Assembly (NCBI RefSeq): GCF_035961655.1
Contig: NZ_CP108393.1
Location: 1 to 64,000 of the forward strand
Direction: 5' to 3'
Length of the DNA: 64,000 nucleotides
Source of the DNA: Streptomyces sp. NBC_01317
GTDB lineage: Bacteria; Actinomycetota; Actinomycetes; Streptomycetales; Streptomycetaceae
In this document: one piece after another, positions 47,761-57,578 of the stretch
How positions within the stretch are numbered: position 1 is the first letter of the stretch
Layout: each line of letters begins with the position of its first letter
Made by a program: the position numbers and the translations under genes
The notes under the pieces: generated by a model
What the model saw: the letters and a program-made list of their open reading frames with translations, nothing else
Databases searched by the model: none
Told to the model about the DNA's origin: nothing

Positions 47761-50700
47761 ATGTCCGCTGACCCGTCCAAAGAGCAGAAGCTGGTCGACT
47801 ACCTGAAGTGGGTCACCGCGGATCTGCAAAAGGCCCGTGAGCGCATCACCGAGCTGGAGAACGCCGGTGAGGAACCGGTCGCCATCGTCGGGATGGCCTG
47901 CCGGTTCCCCGGCGGCGTCACCTCACCCGACGGCCTGTGGGACCTGGTCGCCGAAGGCACCGACGCCATCGGCGGCTTCCCCACCGACCGGGGCTGGGAC
48001 CTCGAACAGCTCTACTCCCCCGACGCCGACACCCCCGGCACCTCCTACACCAGGGAAGGCGGATTCCTCGACGGGGCCGCCCTCTTCGACGCCGGCTTCT
48101 TCGGCGTGTCCCCCCGCGAGGCCAGGGCGATGGACCCCCAGCAGCGCGTGCTCCTGGAAACCGCGTGGGAGGCACTGGAGGACGCCGGGATCGACCCGGC
48201 CTCACTCAAAGGCTCCAGCACCGGCGTGTTCGCGGGCCTGGTGGAACAGAGCTACCTCGGCCTCGAAGGACCCCAGGAACTCGAAGGCCACCTCATGACC
48301 GGCCGCCTCAGCAGCGTCGCCTCCGGCCGTATCGCCTACACCCTGGGCCTCGAAGGCCCGGCCGTCTCCATCGACACCGCCTGCTCCTCGTCCCTGGTCG
48401 CCCTGCATCTCGCCGCACAGTCACTACGCAGCGGGGAATCCACACTCGCACTGGCCGGCGGCGCCACCATCACCGCCACCCCCGGCGGCTTCGTCGACTT
48501 CTCCCGGCAAAAAGGCCTGGCCCCCGACGGACGCATCAAATCCTTCGCCGCCGCGGCCGACGGCACCTCATGGTCCGAAGGCGCCGGCATCCTGGTCATC
48601 GAACGCCTCTCCGACGCCCAGAAGAACGGCCACCGGGTGCTCGCCGTGCTGCGGGGCAGCGCCGTCAACCAGGACGGCGCCAGCAACGGCCTCACCGCCC
48701 CCAACGGCCCCTCACAAGAACGCGTCATCCGCCAAGCCCTCGCCAACGCCCGCCTCACCCCCACCGATGTGGACGCCGTCGAAGCCCACGGCACCGGCAC
48801 CCGCCTCGGCGACCCCATCGAAGCACAAGCCCTCCTCGCCACCTACGGCCAGAACCGCCCCACCGGACAACCCCTCCTGCTCGGCTCACTGAAATCCAAC
48901 ATCGGCCACACCGTCGCGGCGGCCGGCGTCGGCGGCGTCATCAAAATGGTCCAGGCCCTGCGCCACCGCGTCCTGCCCCCCACCCTCCACATCGACGAAC
49001 CCACCCCCATGGTCAACTGGTCCCTGGGCGCCGTGGAACTACTCAGGGAAAAACGCCCCTGGCCCACCCGCGGCGGCCAACCCCGGCGCGCCGCCGTCTC
49101 CGCGTTCGGAGTCAGCGGCACCAACGCGCACGTGATCCTGGAGGAAGCCCCACCAACCCCACAGGCCCCGCAAGCCCCGCAGGCCCTGTCGGCCCCGCAA
49201 GTGGCGGCCCCGCAAGCCCTGTCGGTCCTGTCGCGGGAGCCGGGCGCCGGGGTGGTGCGTCCGGCGGGGGTGGTGCCCTGGATCCTCTCCGGCAAGACCC
49301 CGGAGGCGCTTGCCGGGCAGGCACAACGGCTGTTGGCGCATGTCGAGGCCGATGCCTCGCTGCGCGTGGGGGACATCGGGTACTCGCTGGCCACCACCCG
49401 CACCACCCTCGACCACGGCGCCGTCATAACCGGCAGCACCCGCGACGAACTCCTCGCGGAACTACGGGCGCTCGCGGAAGGGGTGCCGGCGGGGGGCGGG
49501 CGGCCGGCGGTGGGACGGATCGCGTTCCTGTTCACCGGGCAAGGCGCCCAGCACACCGGCATGGGCATGGAACTCTACGCCGCCTACCCCGCCTACGCCG
49601 AAGCCTTCGATACTATTTGCGCCCACTTCGACCCCCACCTCCCACGCCCCCTGCGGGAGATCATCACCACCGGTGAAGGCCTCGACGACACCGCCCACAC
49701 CCAGCCGGCCCTCTTCGCCCTCGAAGCCGCCCTCTACCGGCTGGTGGAAAGCTGGGGCATCGTCCCCGACTACCTCGCCGGGCACTCCATCGGTGAAGTG
49801 ACCGCGGCTCATCTGGCAGGTGTCCTGACCCTGGCCGACGCCGCCCGCCTCGTCACCGCACGGGCCCGCCTCATGCAGGCCATGCCCCCCAACGGGGCCA
49901 TGATCGCCGTCCAGGCGCCCGAGGACCAGGTCCGCCCCCTCCTCACGGGACGCGAGAGCGAGATCGGTGTCGCGGCTGTCAACGGGCCCGCCTCCGTCGT
50001 CATCTCCGGCGACACACAAGCAGCCGAGGAGGTGGCCGCCCGGCTGGCCGAACAGGGATACCGGACGCGGCGGCTCACGGTGTCGCACGCCTTCCACTCC
50101 CCTCATATGGACGGCATGCTCGACGACTTCCGTACCACCGCCAAACAACTCACCTACCACCCCCCGGCCATCCCCGTCGTCTCCACCCTCACCGGCCGCC
50201 CCGCCGAGGGAGAGGACCTGCGCACCCCCGACTACTGGGCCAACCAGGTCCGCCACACCGTCCGCTACAACGACGCACTCCACACCCTCAAAGAACGCGG
50301 CGTCACCACCCTGGTCGAACTGGGACCCGACAGCGTACTCACCGCCCTCGCACAAAACGCGTTCCACGGGACCCCCGACACCCTCACCACCACCGCCCTG
50401 CTCCACCACGGCCGGCCCGAGGCCCGGACACTGGCCACCGCCCTCGGCCGGCTCCACCACACCGGAGCAGGACCCAACTGGAAGGCCTACTTCGCCGGCA
50501 CCGGCGCCCGGCACATCCCCCTGCCCACCTACGCCTTCCAGCACGAGCGGTACTGGATCGACCCCGCCACCACACCCGCCGACGCCAACGGACTCGGACT
50601 CCTCCCCGCCGCACACCCCCTGCTCGGTGCCGCACTCCCCCTCAGCGGCACCCAGGAAACCGTGTTCACCAGCCGCCTGACCCGCACCACAACCCCCTGG

Positions 50701-53700
50701 CCGGCCGGCCACACCCGCGGCGGAATCCCCGTCCTGCCCGAATCCGCCCTCGTAGAACTCGCCATACGCGCCGGCGACGAAGCACACTGCACCACCCTGG
50801 ACGAACTCCACATCACCCAACCCATCACCCTGCCCGCCGAAGGAGCCATCCACCTCCAGATCCGCCTCGGCGCCCCCGACACCAACGGACAACGCACCCT
50901 CACCTTCCACACCCGCCCCGACCACACCCAAACCCCCTGGACCCCCCACGCCCACGGCCTGCTCAGCACCACACCCCACCCCACCCCGGCCACCACACCC
51001 AACACCCCCTCACCCCACCCCGGCCCATGGCCACCCGCCGGCGCCACCCCCCTCGACCCCCACACCCTCTACGAACAATCCACCAAAAACGGAATCACAC
51101 ACGACCCACAGACCCGGGCCCTGACCCGCCTCTGGCAACACGGACACGACCTGTACGCCGAAGTAGAACTGCCACCCGGCACACCCACAGAAACAAACCC
51201 CTACGCACTACACCCCCTCCTCCTCGACGCCGCCCTGCTCCCCCTCCTCACCCCCACCCCAACAAAAACCAGCACCCAACCAAAAGCCGAGACCGGGGAA
51301 ACCGGAGCCGGGGAAACCCGAACCGACACAGGGAACAGGGAAACCGAGGCCGAGACCGACGCCGGGGCCGGGGAAGCCGGAACCGAGGCCGGAGCCGGAG
51401 CCGAGACCGGGGCCGAGGCCGAGGCCGGGGCCGGGGCCGGGGCCGGGGCCGGGACCGAGGCCGGGGCCGGAGCCGAGACCGGGGCCGGAGCCGAGACCGG
51501 GGCCGGAGCCGAGACCGGGGCCGGAGCCGAGACCGGGGCCGGAGCCGAGACCGGGGCCGGAGCCGAGACCGGGGCCGGAGCCGACGCCGAGGCCGAGGCC
51601 GGAGCCGACGCCGAGGCCGAGGCCGGAGCCGACGCCGAGGCCGAGGCCGGAGCCGAGACCGGAGCCGGAGCCGAGACCGAGGCGGGGGCGGGGGCGGGGG
51701 CGGGCATTGTCACCGCCTGGCACAACGTGCGGCTCCACGCCGCCGGAGCGACCACCCTGCGCGTACACCTGGCCCGCGGCGGCGAAGGCACCGCGAGCGT
51801 ACGGCTGGCCACCCCCGCGGGACAGCCCGTCGCGGACATCACGGCCGTCACCGTGGAGCCCCTGGACCTGACCGCACTCGCGGCCGCGGCCGCCCGCGAC
51901 CACGAAGCGCTCTTCCACCTCGACTGGACACCCCACCACCTCACCCCCACCACCGGAACACCCGCCCCCCACACACCCGCCGACGGAACACCCGCCGACG
52001 GCATACCGGCCGGCGGAACACCGGCCGACGGCATACCGGCCACCCACACGCCGGCCGCCGGCGCACCGGCAGGTGGCGTACCGGCCGACGGCATACCGGC
52101 AGGTGGCGTACCGGCCGGTGGCATGCCGGCCGGTGGCATGCCGGCCGGCAACGTGATCGAGCGCCTGCGCTCCGCCGACCCGGCCGATCCCCTGGCCTCG
52201 CTGCACGAGACGACCCTGCGCGCACTCCAGCTGGCCCAGCGCCACCTCGCCGACGAGGACAGCACCCACACCCTGACCGTCCTGACCCGCGGGGCCGTCA
52301 GCACCACCCCCGGGGAGCCGATCACCGATCCGGGCGCCGCCGCGGCCTGGGGCCTCCTGCGCTCCGCCCAGTCCGAAGCACCCGGCCGTATCATCCTCAT
52401 CGACGCCGAACCCGGCACCGACCCCGCCCTCATCGCCGCGGCCGCCGCCTCCGGCGAACCCCAGGCCGCGATCCGCCAGGGCACCATGACCGTGCCCCGC
52501 CTGACCCGGGCCACCCGCCCCCAGCCCCCCACCACACCCGCCTTCACCCCCGGGGGAACCGTCCTGATCACCGGCGGCACCGGAACCCTGGGCTCCCTCT
52601 TCGCCCGCCACCTCGCCACCTCACACGGCGTACGCCACCTCCTGCTCGCCGGCCGCCAGGGCCCCCGGGCACACGGAGCCCAGGAACTCGCACAGGAACT
52701 CAACCGCCTCGGCGCGAGCGTCACGATCAAAGCCTGCGACGCCGGCGACCGCGACCAGCTCGCCGCCCTCATCGACGCGATCCCCGCAAACCGGCCCCTG
52801 ACCGGCGTCATCCACACCGCCGGCATCCTGGACGACGGGCTCATCCCCGCGATGACCCCCCAACGCCTGGCCGCGGTCCTCACCCCCAAAGCAGACGCCG
52901 CCTGGCACCTGCACGACCTCACCCGCCACCTCCCCCTCACCGCCTTCGTCCTGTTCTCCTCCGTCGCCGCCCTCATCGGCGGCCCCGGCCAGGCCAACTA
53001 CGCCGCCGCCAACGCCTCCCTCGACGCCCTGGCCCACCACCGCGCCGCCACCGGCCTGCCCGCCACCTCCATCGCCTGGGGCCTATGGGCCCAAAGCACC
53101 GGACTCACCGGCAACCTCAGCGAAACCGACCTCAAACGCATCGCCCGCACCGGCCTGCTCCCCGTCCCCACCACCCAGGGCCCCACCCTCCTCGACCTCG
53201 CCCTGCGCACCGGCCGCCCCGACACCGTGGCCACCCCCCTCGACCTGACCGCCCTGAGCGCACAACCCCACATCCCCACCGTCCTCACCACCCTCGCCCA
53301 CCGCCCCCCACGCCCACACGTCCACAGCGACACCCCCCACACCCCCCCGCTCACCGAACAACTCACCCACCTCACCGGCGAACAACGCCACGAAGCGGTC
53401 ACCCGCACCATCCTCGAAGAAATCGCCGGAACACTCGGACACACCACCCCCCAGCACATCGACCCCCACCGCCCCTTCCAGCAACTCGGCCTCGACTCCC
53501 TGACCTCCGTCGAACTACGCAACCGCCTCACCACCCGCACCCACCTCAAACTCCCCGCCACCCTCGTCTTCGACCACCCCCACCCCCACGCCCTCGCCAC
53601 CCACCTCCTCACCCGCCTCACCCCCCACACCACCAGCACCCAACCCGCCGACACCACCAACACCCCCGACACCACCGACTACACCGCCGACATCCACCTC

Positions 53701-54873
53701 GACGACGACATCCGCCCCACCACCCCCCACACCCCCCGCACCACCCCACCACGCCACATACTCCTCACCGGCGCCACCGGCTTCCTCGGCACATTCCTCC
53801 TGCGCGACCTCATGCGCACCACCACCGCCCACATCCACTGCCTCGTCCGCGGCACCGACACCACCACCGCCCTCCAACGCCTCACCACCAGCCTGAAGTG
53901 GTACCGGGTCTGGGACGACATCGACCCCCAGCGCCTCACCGTCCACCCCGGCGACCTCGCCCAACCCCTCCTCGGACTCACCGAAAACACCTTCAACACC
54001 CTCGCCCGCACCCTCGACGTCATCCACCACGCCGGAGCCACCGTCCACTGGCTCCACCCCTACACCACCCTCAAACCCGCCAACGTCGGCGGCACACAAG
54101 AAATCCTCCGCCTCGCCACCCGCCACCACACCATCCCCGTCCACCACGTCTCCACCGTCGGCGTCTTCAACGGCCCCCGCACACCCGGCACCCCCCTCAA
54201 ACCAACCGACCCCACCGGACCCCCCCAACACCTCCCCAGCGGCTACCTCAAAACCAAATGGGTCGCCGAACAAATCCTCGACATCGCCCGCACCCGCGGC
54301 ATCCCCGTCACCACCTACCGCGTCGACGTCATCTCCGGCGACCAGAAAAACGGCGCCTGCCAAACCCGCGACTTCGTCTGGCTCACCCTCAAAGGCATCC
54401 TCCAGACACAAACCGCCCCCACCCACACCCAAAGCCGCTTCCACCTCCTCCCCGCCGACTACGTCAGCGCCGCCATCCTCGCCCTCGCCGACAACCCCCA
54501 CACCACCGGCCACACCTACCACCTCCACAACCCCCACCCCCTCACCCTCACCGACTGCATCGAACACCTCCGCACCCTCGGCTACCCACTCCACAACACC
54601 ACCCGCCACCAATTCACCCAAACCATCCAGAACAACCCCGACAACGCCCTCCAACCCCTCCTCCACGCCTTCGACATGATGACCAACCACACCGACGCCT
54701 TCTACCCCCCCATCGACACCACAGAAACAACCCGGGCACTCACCGGAACCAACATCCACTGCCCCCCCATCACCCCCCAACTCCTCACCACCTACATCCA
54801 ATTCTTCATCGACCAAGGCCACTACCCCCCACCCCCCAACCCCACCAACACCCAACACACACCACCCACCTAA
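47761..54873 (+). CDS. Modular type I PKS: module 4 (KS-AT-DH-KR-ACP) with terminal thioester reductase
   Basis: The protein has 2,370 residues: docking helix (1-35), KS (38-460, IDTACSSS), AT (585-931, GHSIG/HAFH, malonyl), DH, KR (1599-1776, GGTGTLG, LDD, Tyr in GQANY), ACP (1880-1953, LGLDSL) and a C-terminal SDR-type thioester reductase (1996-2360; GATGFLG, Tyr-x-x-x-Lys in SGYLKTKW). The reductase releases the chain as an aldehyde, as in coelimycin-type alkaloid synthases. The DH is odd. Its N-terminal half keeps [10 protein letters not shown] and LLDAALLPL (His usually found after the Asp motif is Leu), then about 150 low-complexity residues (1164-1313) intervene before the last DH strands resume ([20 protein letters not shown]). 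A second repetitive linker (about 1400-1463) follows. Whether this DH is active decides the C2-C3 alkene. Codon usage becomes extremely C-rich toward the 3' end. Confidence 0.95.
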   Translation: MSADPSKEQKLVDYLKWVTADLQKARERITELENAGEEPVAIVGMACRFPGGVTSPDGLWDLVAEGTDAIGGFPTDRGWDLEQLYSPDADTPGTSYTREGGFLDGAALFDAGFFGVSPREARAMDPQQRVLLETAWEALEDAGIDPASLKGSSTGVFAGLVEQSYLGLEGPQELEGHLMTGRLSSVASGRIAYTLGLEGPAVSIDTACSSSLVALHLAAQSLRSGESTLALAGGATITATPGGFVDFSRQKGLAPDGRIKSFAAAADGTSWSEGAGILVIERLSDAQKNGHRVLAVLRGSAVNQDGASNGLTAPNGPSQERVIRQALANARLTPTDVDAVEAHGTGTRLGDPIEAQALLATYGQNRPTGQPLLLGSLKSNIGHTVAAAGVGGVIKMVQALRHRVLPPTLHIDEPTPMVNWSLGAVELLREKRPWPTRGGQPRRAAVSAFGVSGTNAHVILEEAPPTPQAPQAPQALSAPQVAAPQALSVLSREPGAGVVRPAGVVPWILSGKTPEALAGQAQRLLAHVEADASLRVGDIGYSLATTRTTLDHGAVITGSTRDELLAELRALAEGVPAGGGRPAVGRIAFLFTGQGAQHTGMGMELYAAYPAYAEAFDTICAHFDPHLPRPLREIITTGEGLDDTAHTQPALFALEAALYRLVESWGIVPDYLAGHSIGEVTAAHLAGVLTLADAARLVTARARLMQAMPPNGAMIAVQAPEDQVRPLLTGRESEIGVAAVNGPASVVISGDTQAAEEVAARLAEQGYRTRRLTVSHAFHSPHMDGMLDDFRTTAKQLTYHPPAIPVVSTLTGRPAEGEDLRTPDYWANQVRHTVRYNDALHTLKERGVTTLVELGPDSVLTALAQNAFHGTPDTLTTTALLHHGRPEARTLATALGRLHHTGAGPNWKAYFAGTGARHIPLPTYAFQHERYWIDPATTPADANGLGLLPAAHPLLGAALPLSGTQETVFTSRLTRTTTPWPAGHTRGGIPVLPESALVELAIRAGDEAHCTTLDELHITQPITLPAEGAIHLQIRLGAPDTNGQRTLTFHTRPDHTQTPWTPHAHGLLSTTPHPTPATTPNTPSPHPGPWPPAGATPLDPHTLYEQSTKNGITHDPQTRALTRLWQHGHDLYAEVELPPGTPTETNPYALHPLLLDAALLPLLTPTPTKTSTQPKAETGETGAGETRTDTGNRETEAETDAGAGEAGTEAGAGAETGAEAEAGAGAGAGAGTEAGAGAETGAGAETGAGAETGAGAETGAGAETGAGAETGAGADAEAEAGADAEAEAGADAEAEAGAETGAGAETEAGAGAGAGIVTAWHNVRLHAAGATTLRVHLARGGEGTASVRLATPAGQPVADITAVTVEPLDLTALAAAAARDHEALFHLDWTPHHLTPTTGTPAPHTPADGTPADGIPAGGTPADGIPATHTPAAGAPAGGVPADGIPAGGVPAGGMPAGGMPAGNVIERLRSADPADPLASLHETTLRALQLAQRHLADEDSTHTLTVLTRGAVSTTPGEPITDPGAAAAWGLLRSAQSEAPGRIILIDAEPGTDPALIAAAAASGEPQAAIRQGTMTVPRLTRATRPQPPTTPAFTPGGTVLITGGTGTLGSLFARHLATSHGVRHLLLAGRQGPRAHGAQELAQELNRLGASVTIKACDAGDRDQLAALIDAIPANRPLTGVIHTAGILDDGLIPAMTPQRLAAVLTPKADAAWHLHDLTRHLPLTAFVLFSSVAALIGGPGQANYAAANASLDALAHHRAATGLPATSIAWGLWAQSTGLTGNLSETDLKRIARTGLLPVPTTQGPTLLDLALRTGRPDTVATPLDLTALSAQPHIPTVLTTLAHRPPRPHVHSDTPHTPPLTEQLTHLTGEQRHEAVTRTILEEIAGTLGHTTPQHIDPHRPFQQLGLDSLTSVELRNRLTTRTHLKLPATLVFDHPHPHALATHLLTRLTPHTTSTQPADTTNTPDTTDYTADIHLDDDIRPTTPHTPRTTPPRHILLTGATGFLGTFLLRDLMRTTTAHIHCLVRGTDTTTALQRLTTSLKWYRVWDDIDPQRLTVHPGDLAQPLLGLTENTFNTLARTLDVIHHAGATVHWLHPYTTLKPANVGGTQEILRLATRHHTIPVHHVSTVGVFNGPRTPGTPLKPTDPTGPPQHLPSGYLKTKWVAEQILDIARTRGIPVTTYRVDVISGDQKNGACQTRDFVWLTLKGILQTQTAPTHTQSRFHLLPADYVSAAILALADNPHTTGHTYHLHNPHPLTLTDCIEHLRTLGYPLHNTTRHQFTQTIQNNPDNALQPLLHAFDMMTNHTDAFYPPIDTTETTRALTGTNIHCPPITPQLLTTYIQFFIDQGHYPPPPNPTNTQHTPPT
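51463..51648 (+). repeat. Coding tandem repeats: six perfect 18-bp units then three perfect 24-bp units
   Basis: Six identical, contiguous 18-bp units (51,463-51,570; GGGGCCGGAGCCGAGACC) encode GAGAET each. After one variant unit, three identical 24-bp units (51,577-51,648) encode GADAEAEA each. Related imperfect copies extend from about 51,285 to 51,703. They lie within the DH domain of PKS3, stay in frame, and are the kind of array that changes copy number by slippage. Confidence 0.9.
51958..52150 (+). repeat. Coding minisatellite of about 15-bp units (PAGG/PADG pentapeptides)
   Basis: This encodes a Pro/Ala/Gly linker made of about 13 imperfect pentapeptides of the form (A/G)-(D/G)-G-(I/V/M/T)-P-A between the DH and KR regions of PKS3. 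Units such as GCCGGTGGCATGCCG repeat back to back near 52,110-52,145. All variation keeps the frame. Confidence 0.8.
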
Positions 54874-55180
54874 ACCCACACCCACACCCACAAGAACACC
54901 CAGCCGCCGCCCCGCCCGCACCCCGGCCGGCCACCAAACGCACAGCGCCACGAACACCACGCGGTCCAGGAGACGACGCGCCCGGCCGGACACCGCCCGG
55001 GCGCCCACGCCACGCATACGGCCCATACCCGCCAGACAGGCAAGGACGGAAAAGCGTTCACCGGGCCCGAACGCAGCACACCAACTTCCCTCACCGACGA
55101 ACGACCTCACCCCACACCCGGACAACACACCCGAAAACCCCACCCGCTTCCAGCACCACAGAGGATGCCCCACAGCCCAG
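54874..55180. other. Non-coding, A+C-rich 3' flank of the PKS operon
   Basis: No gene and no strong terminator hairpin are seen. The plus strand is conspicuously rich in A and C and poor in T, continuing the asymmetry of the upstream PKS3 3' end although it is non-coding. Confidence 0.5.
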
Positions 55181-55352
55181 AGCGTGTCCGCGAAGTAGGG
55201 CCGTCCGCCCGCAGGGCCTGGCCCGCCGCGCCCGGTGCGTACGATCGCAAGGCGGAGGACCCACCCCGTACCGGATGTACGGAGTGGGTCCGACAACGCC
55301 GCAAGCCCGCGTGCCAGACGCCGCGAGCCAGAACCCACTTCGCGGACACGCC
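55181..55352. mobile_element. MITE-like palindromic element, copy 3 (full length)
   Basis: This 172-bp non-coding copy is homologous to copy 1 (20,198). Its ends are inverted repeats (GCGTGTCCGCGAAGT at the left and the complement at 55,338-55,352), flanked by matching CCAG on both sides (55,177-55,180 and 55,353-55,356). The central hairpin (55,257-55,291) pairs GGACCCAC with GTGGGTCC. It directly abuts the dead IS element on its right. Confidence 0.68.
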
Positions 55353-55356
55353 CCAG

Positions 55357-56220
55357 GGGGTGTCTTGTCGATCACGTGTTGAGCCAGATGAGTGTGCTGA
55401 CGAGGGTGATGGCGGCGAGGTAGCGGTCTGGGCGTTTGTCGCAGCGGGTAGCAATGGCGCGCCATCGCTTGAGGCGGTGGAAGCAGCGTTCGACGACGTT
55501 GCGCCGCCGGTAGGCGGCCGAGTCGAACCGGCAGGGCCGTTCGCGGCGTCCTCTGCGTCCGGCGACCTGCTCAACGCGTCCGGGAATCGTCGCCTTGATC
55601 CCACGCCGGCGGAGGCAAGCCCGAAAAGCACGGGCCGAGTAGCCCTTGCCAGCGACAACGTGGCCAGGCCGGGTCCCAGGCCCTCCCGGGCCCGGCCGCG
55701 GCACGCGGATCCCGCCGATGACAGCTCCGGCCCGGGTACAGTCGTTACCGTTGCCGCCGGTGACCAGGAAAGCCAGGAACCGGCCACGGCCGCCGCAGAC
55801 AAGGTCGAGCAAGCTGGTCAGCCCCCCGCGGGAGCATCCCGGTCCGCGTTCCTCAAGCCCCCTTCGACGGCCGCGTGCTGGTGCGCGCACACGATCGTGG
55901 AACCGATCGCAACCAGCCAGCCCACCTCCGACCGCGCCAGCGCCGCGGCCAGCAGGCGGCCGAAGGTACCGTCGACGGCCCAGCGGCCGAAACGTCCGTA
56001 GACGCTCTGCCACGGACCGAACCGCTCGGGCAGATCCCTCCAGGACAGCCCGATGCGGAACGCGAACACGATGCCCCCAAGGACCTGGCGATGACCCCGC
56101 CACCGGCCACGACCCCGGCCCACCGGCGGCAACAACAGCGCAATCACCGCCCACACAGCATCAGAAATCTCCCCACCCCTCACGACCAGACCAACAACCC
56201 GATGACCAGAAAGACACCCC
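55357..56220 (-). mobile_element. IS5-like insertion sequence, decayed
   Basis: This 864-bp element has imperfect terminal inverted repeats (GGGGTGTCTT... at the left, complement of GGGGTGTCTTTC at the right). The flanks are CCAG on the left (55,353-55,356) and CTAG on the right (56,221-56,224), probably a once-identical target duplication. It is a different lineage from the intact element at 25,184. Its transposase has lost catalytic residues. The right flank CTAG contains the stop codon of the LuxR remnant. Confidence 0.75.
55372..56183 (-). pseudogene. IS5-family transposase, catalytically dead
   Basis: The two-frame transposase starts at GTG 56,183 (ISDAVWAVIALLLPPVGRG) and ends at 55,372. 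Against the intact copy at 25,220, the first catalytic Asp is Gly (VAIGSTIVCAHQ instead of VDST), the second is Gly (VVAGKGYS instead of ADKGYS), and the conserved DGRG is GGRG. The Glu (NVVERCFHRLK) is kept. No DDE chemistry is possible. It still has the two-frame arrangement. Confidence 0.75.
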
Positions 56221-56788
56221 CTAGGCCTGGTCGAGCCACCGGACGAGTTCGATGCGGGAACGGATGCCCAGGGTAGCGAACACATTACGCAGATGGTGAT
56301 CCACCGTACGGGGACTCAACGACAAGCGCAGCGCCACCTCACGATTAGTGGCACCCTCCGCCACACAACGGGCAATCCGCTGCTGCTGAGGCGTCAGCAT
56401 ACGCAACACACCCACCCCGCGAAACCGCTCCCCCGCCGGATCGGACACCGCCTCACCCGCAGCACGCAACTCACCACGCACCCGCCCCAACCACAAATCC
56501 GCACCACACCGCTCAAAAGCAACAAGAGCATCCCGCAACGGCCCCCTGGCCTCACGAGTCCTGCGACGACGCCGCAACCAATGCCCATAAAGAAGCAACG
56601 TACGACCACGCTCAAAATCACCAGACACACACCCATGCCGACGCAACGCCTCCTCAAACCACCACCCCGCCTCACCCCCAGAAGCCAACAAAGCCCGACA
56701 ACGCGCCAACTGAGCCGACACCACCACATCCCCACAACCACCCACCCAAACACCAAACTCCTCCACCACCACACCAACCCCCAACACC
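56221..56788 (-). pseudogene. N-terminally truncated LuxR-family regulator
   Basis: Only the C-terminal part of a large LuxR (LAL-type) protein remains. It has helical-repeat sequence (VVVSAQLARCRALLASGGE, FERGRTLLLYGHWLRRRRR) and then an intact LuxR helix-turn-helix (LTPQQQRIARCVAEGATNR, ending SRIELVRWLDQA). The frame loses homology at about 56,788, where the base composition also changes abruptly and an unrelated frame begins. There is no start codon for a functional protein. The TAG stop at 56,221 is part of the CTAG bordering the dead IS. It was probably once a cluster or neighbouring regulator. Confidence 0.6.
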
Positions 56789-56821
56789 GCACGTCGGAGG
56801 CGACCGTCCGGGCCTGGCAGG

Positions 56822-56975
56822 TCAGTTGAAGCGCGATCCGCCCATAGTCGCGCGTCGCGACCATGTCCTCGCCGGTCCACGCGAGAAGGGCCTTGACGAG
56901 GCACTCGTACAGTTCGCGGTCGCGCGGGAGCCGCGCCTCGATCAGTCCGTCGGCGTCGTAGTAGAGGAACGATCA
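56822..56975 (-). pseudogene. Unidentified coding fragment
   Basis: The minus strand gives about 50 residues of good coding quality (LYYDADGLIEARLPRDRELY onward, then LLAWTGEDMVATRDYGRIAL). It is out of frame with the LuxR remnant and has normal, unskewed composition. It seems to be the 3' or internal part of another gene, cut at the junction near 56,788. The family is not recognised. Confidence 0.35.
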
Positions 56976-57043
56976 GGCCAGAACAACCTGGAGCCCGGCG
57001 GCAGGCGTATGAGGTGTGTCCACCACACCGATACTGTGAGCCC

Positions 57044-57469
57044 GTGATCCAGCCTGACCGAAGTGACTCGACATTCATACGCGGCACGGCGATTTTCGCC
57101 GCCGTCGTCACCGCCTGCGTATACCTCCTCGGCCTCCTGCTGGTCGGACTCACCGTCAGCCAGGTCGGGGAAGGAGCGGATTCCACGCCCATGCACCAAT
57201 GCCGCTACACACCCAATCGCCCGCAGGACGCGCAAGTGTTGGGGCACGAGGTGCGGTTGATCCCCTTGAACATCATGTGCCGCACCACGGACGGAAGACT
57301 CTTCAACAGCCAGGTCGTCCCCGCTTGGCTCAACCCCGCCCTGGCGGCATCGTTCGCGGCCACGGTCGTGCTCATGGCCGGCGCCGTCGTACAGGCACAC
57401 CGGCGGGACACGGCACGGTGGCAGGCCGAAGACGAAAGAAACCGCGAGTCGGTCCCGCCCAATCAGTGA
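57044..57469 (+). CDS. Hypothetical membrane protein, two TM helices
   Basis: The protein has 141 residues. TM1 is about residues 15-38 (IFAAVVTACVYLLGLLLVGLTV). A 60-residue extracytoplasmic loop follows with two Cys residues (CRY, MCR) that could form a disulfide, then TM2 at about 100-120 (LAASFAATVVLMAGAVVQAH) and a charged cytoplasmic tail. The GTG at 57,044 is chosen because the next codons enter directly into the first helix region. The family is unknown. It stands alone. Confidence 0.6.
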   Translation: MIQPDRSDSTFIRGTAIFAAVVTACVYLLGLLLVGLTVSQVGEGADSTPMHQCRYTPNRPQDAQVLGHEVRLIPLNIMCRTTDGRLFNSQVVPAWLNPALAASFAATVVLMAGAVVQAHRRDTARWQAEDERNRESVPPNQ

Positions 57470-57578
57470 TCACTGACCGAAACTCCCTATCCACAGGCCC
57501 GGCAGCTCTCCCAGCCCGGCCCTCACATCAGTGGCGCCGACGCCCCCTCCGCCGGACCGGCCTTCCGCTTCCCCGTCA

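Noticed and set aside
51463..51648. CRISPR-like array
   Set aside because: The units are contiguous with no spacers, lie in frame inside a PKS gene, and no cas genes are present.
53515..55338. A 607-residue Gly/Val-rich minus-strand frame
   Set aside because: It arises only because the plus strand is A+C-rich; it has no domain and runs through the reductase domain and into the MITE-like element.
56221..57192. A full-length 323-residue LuxR regulator
   Set aside because: The first third of that frame has no homology, is out of frame with a better coding fragment and crosses a compositional break; only the C-terminal part is genuine.
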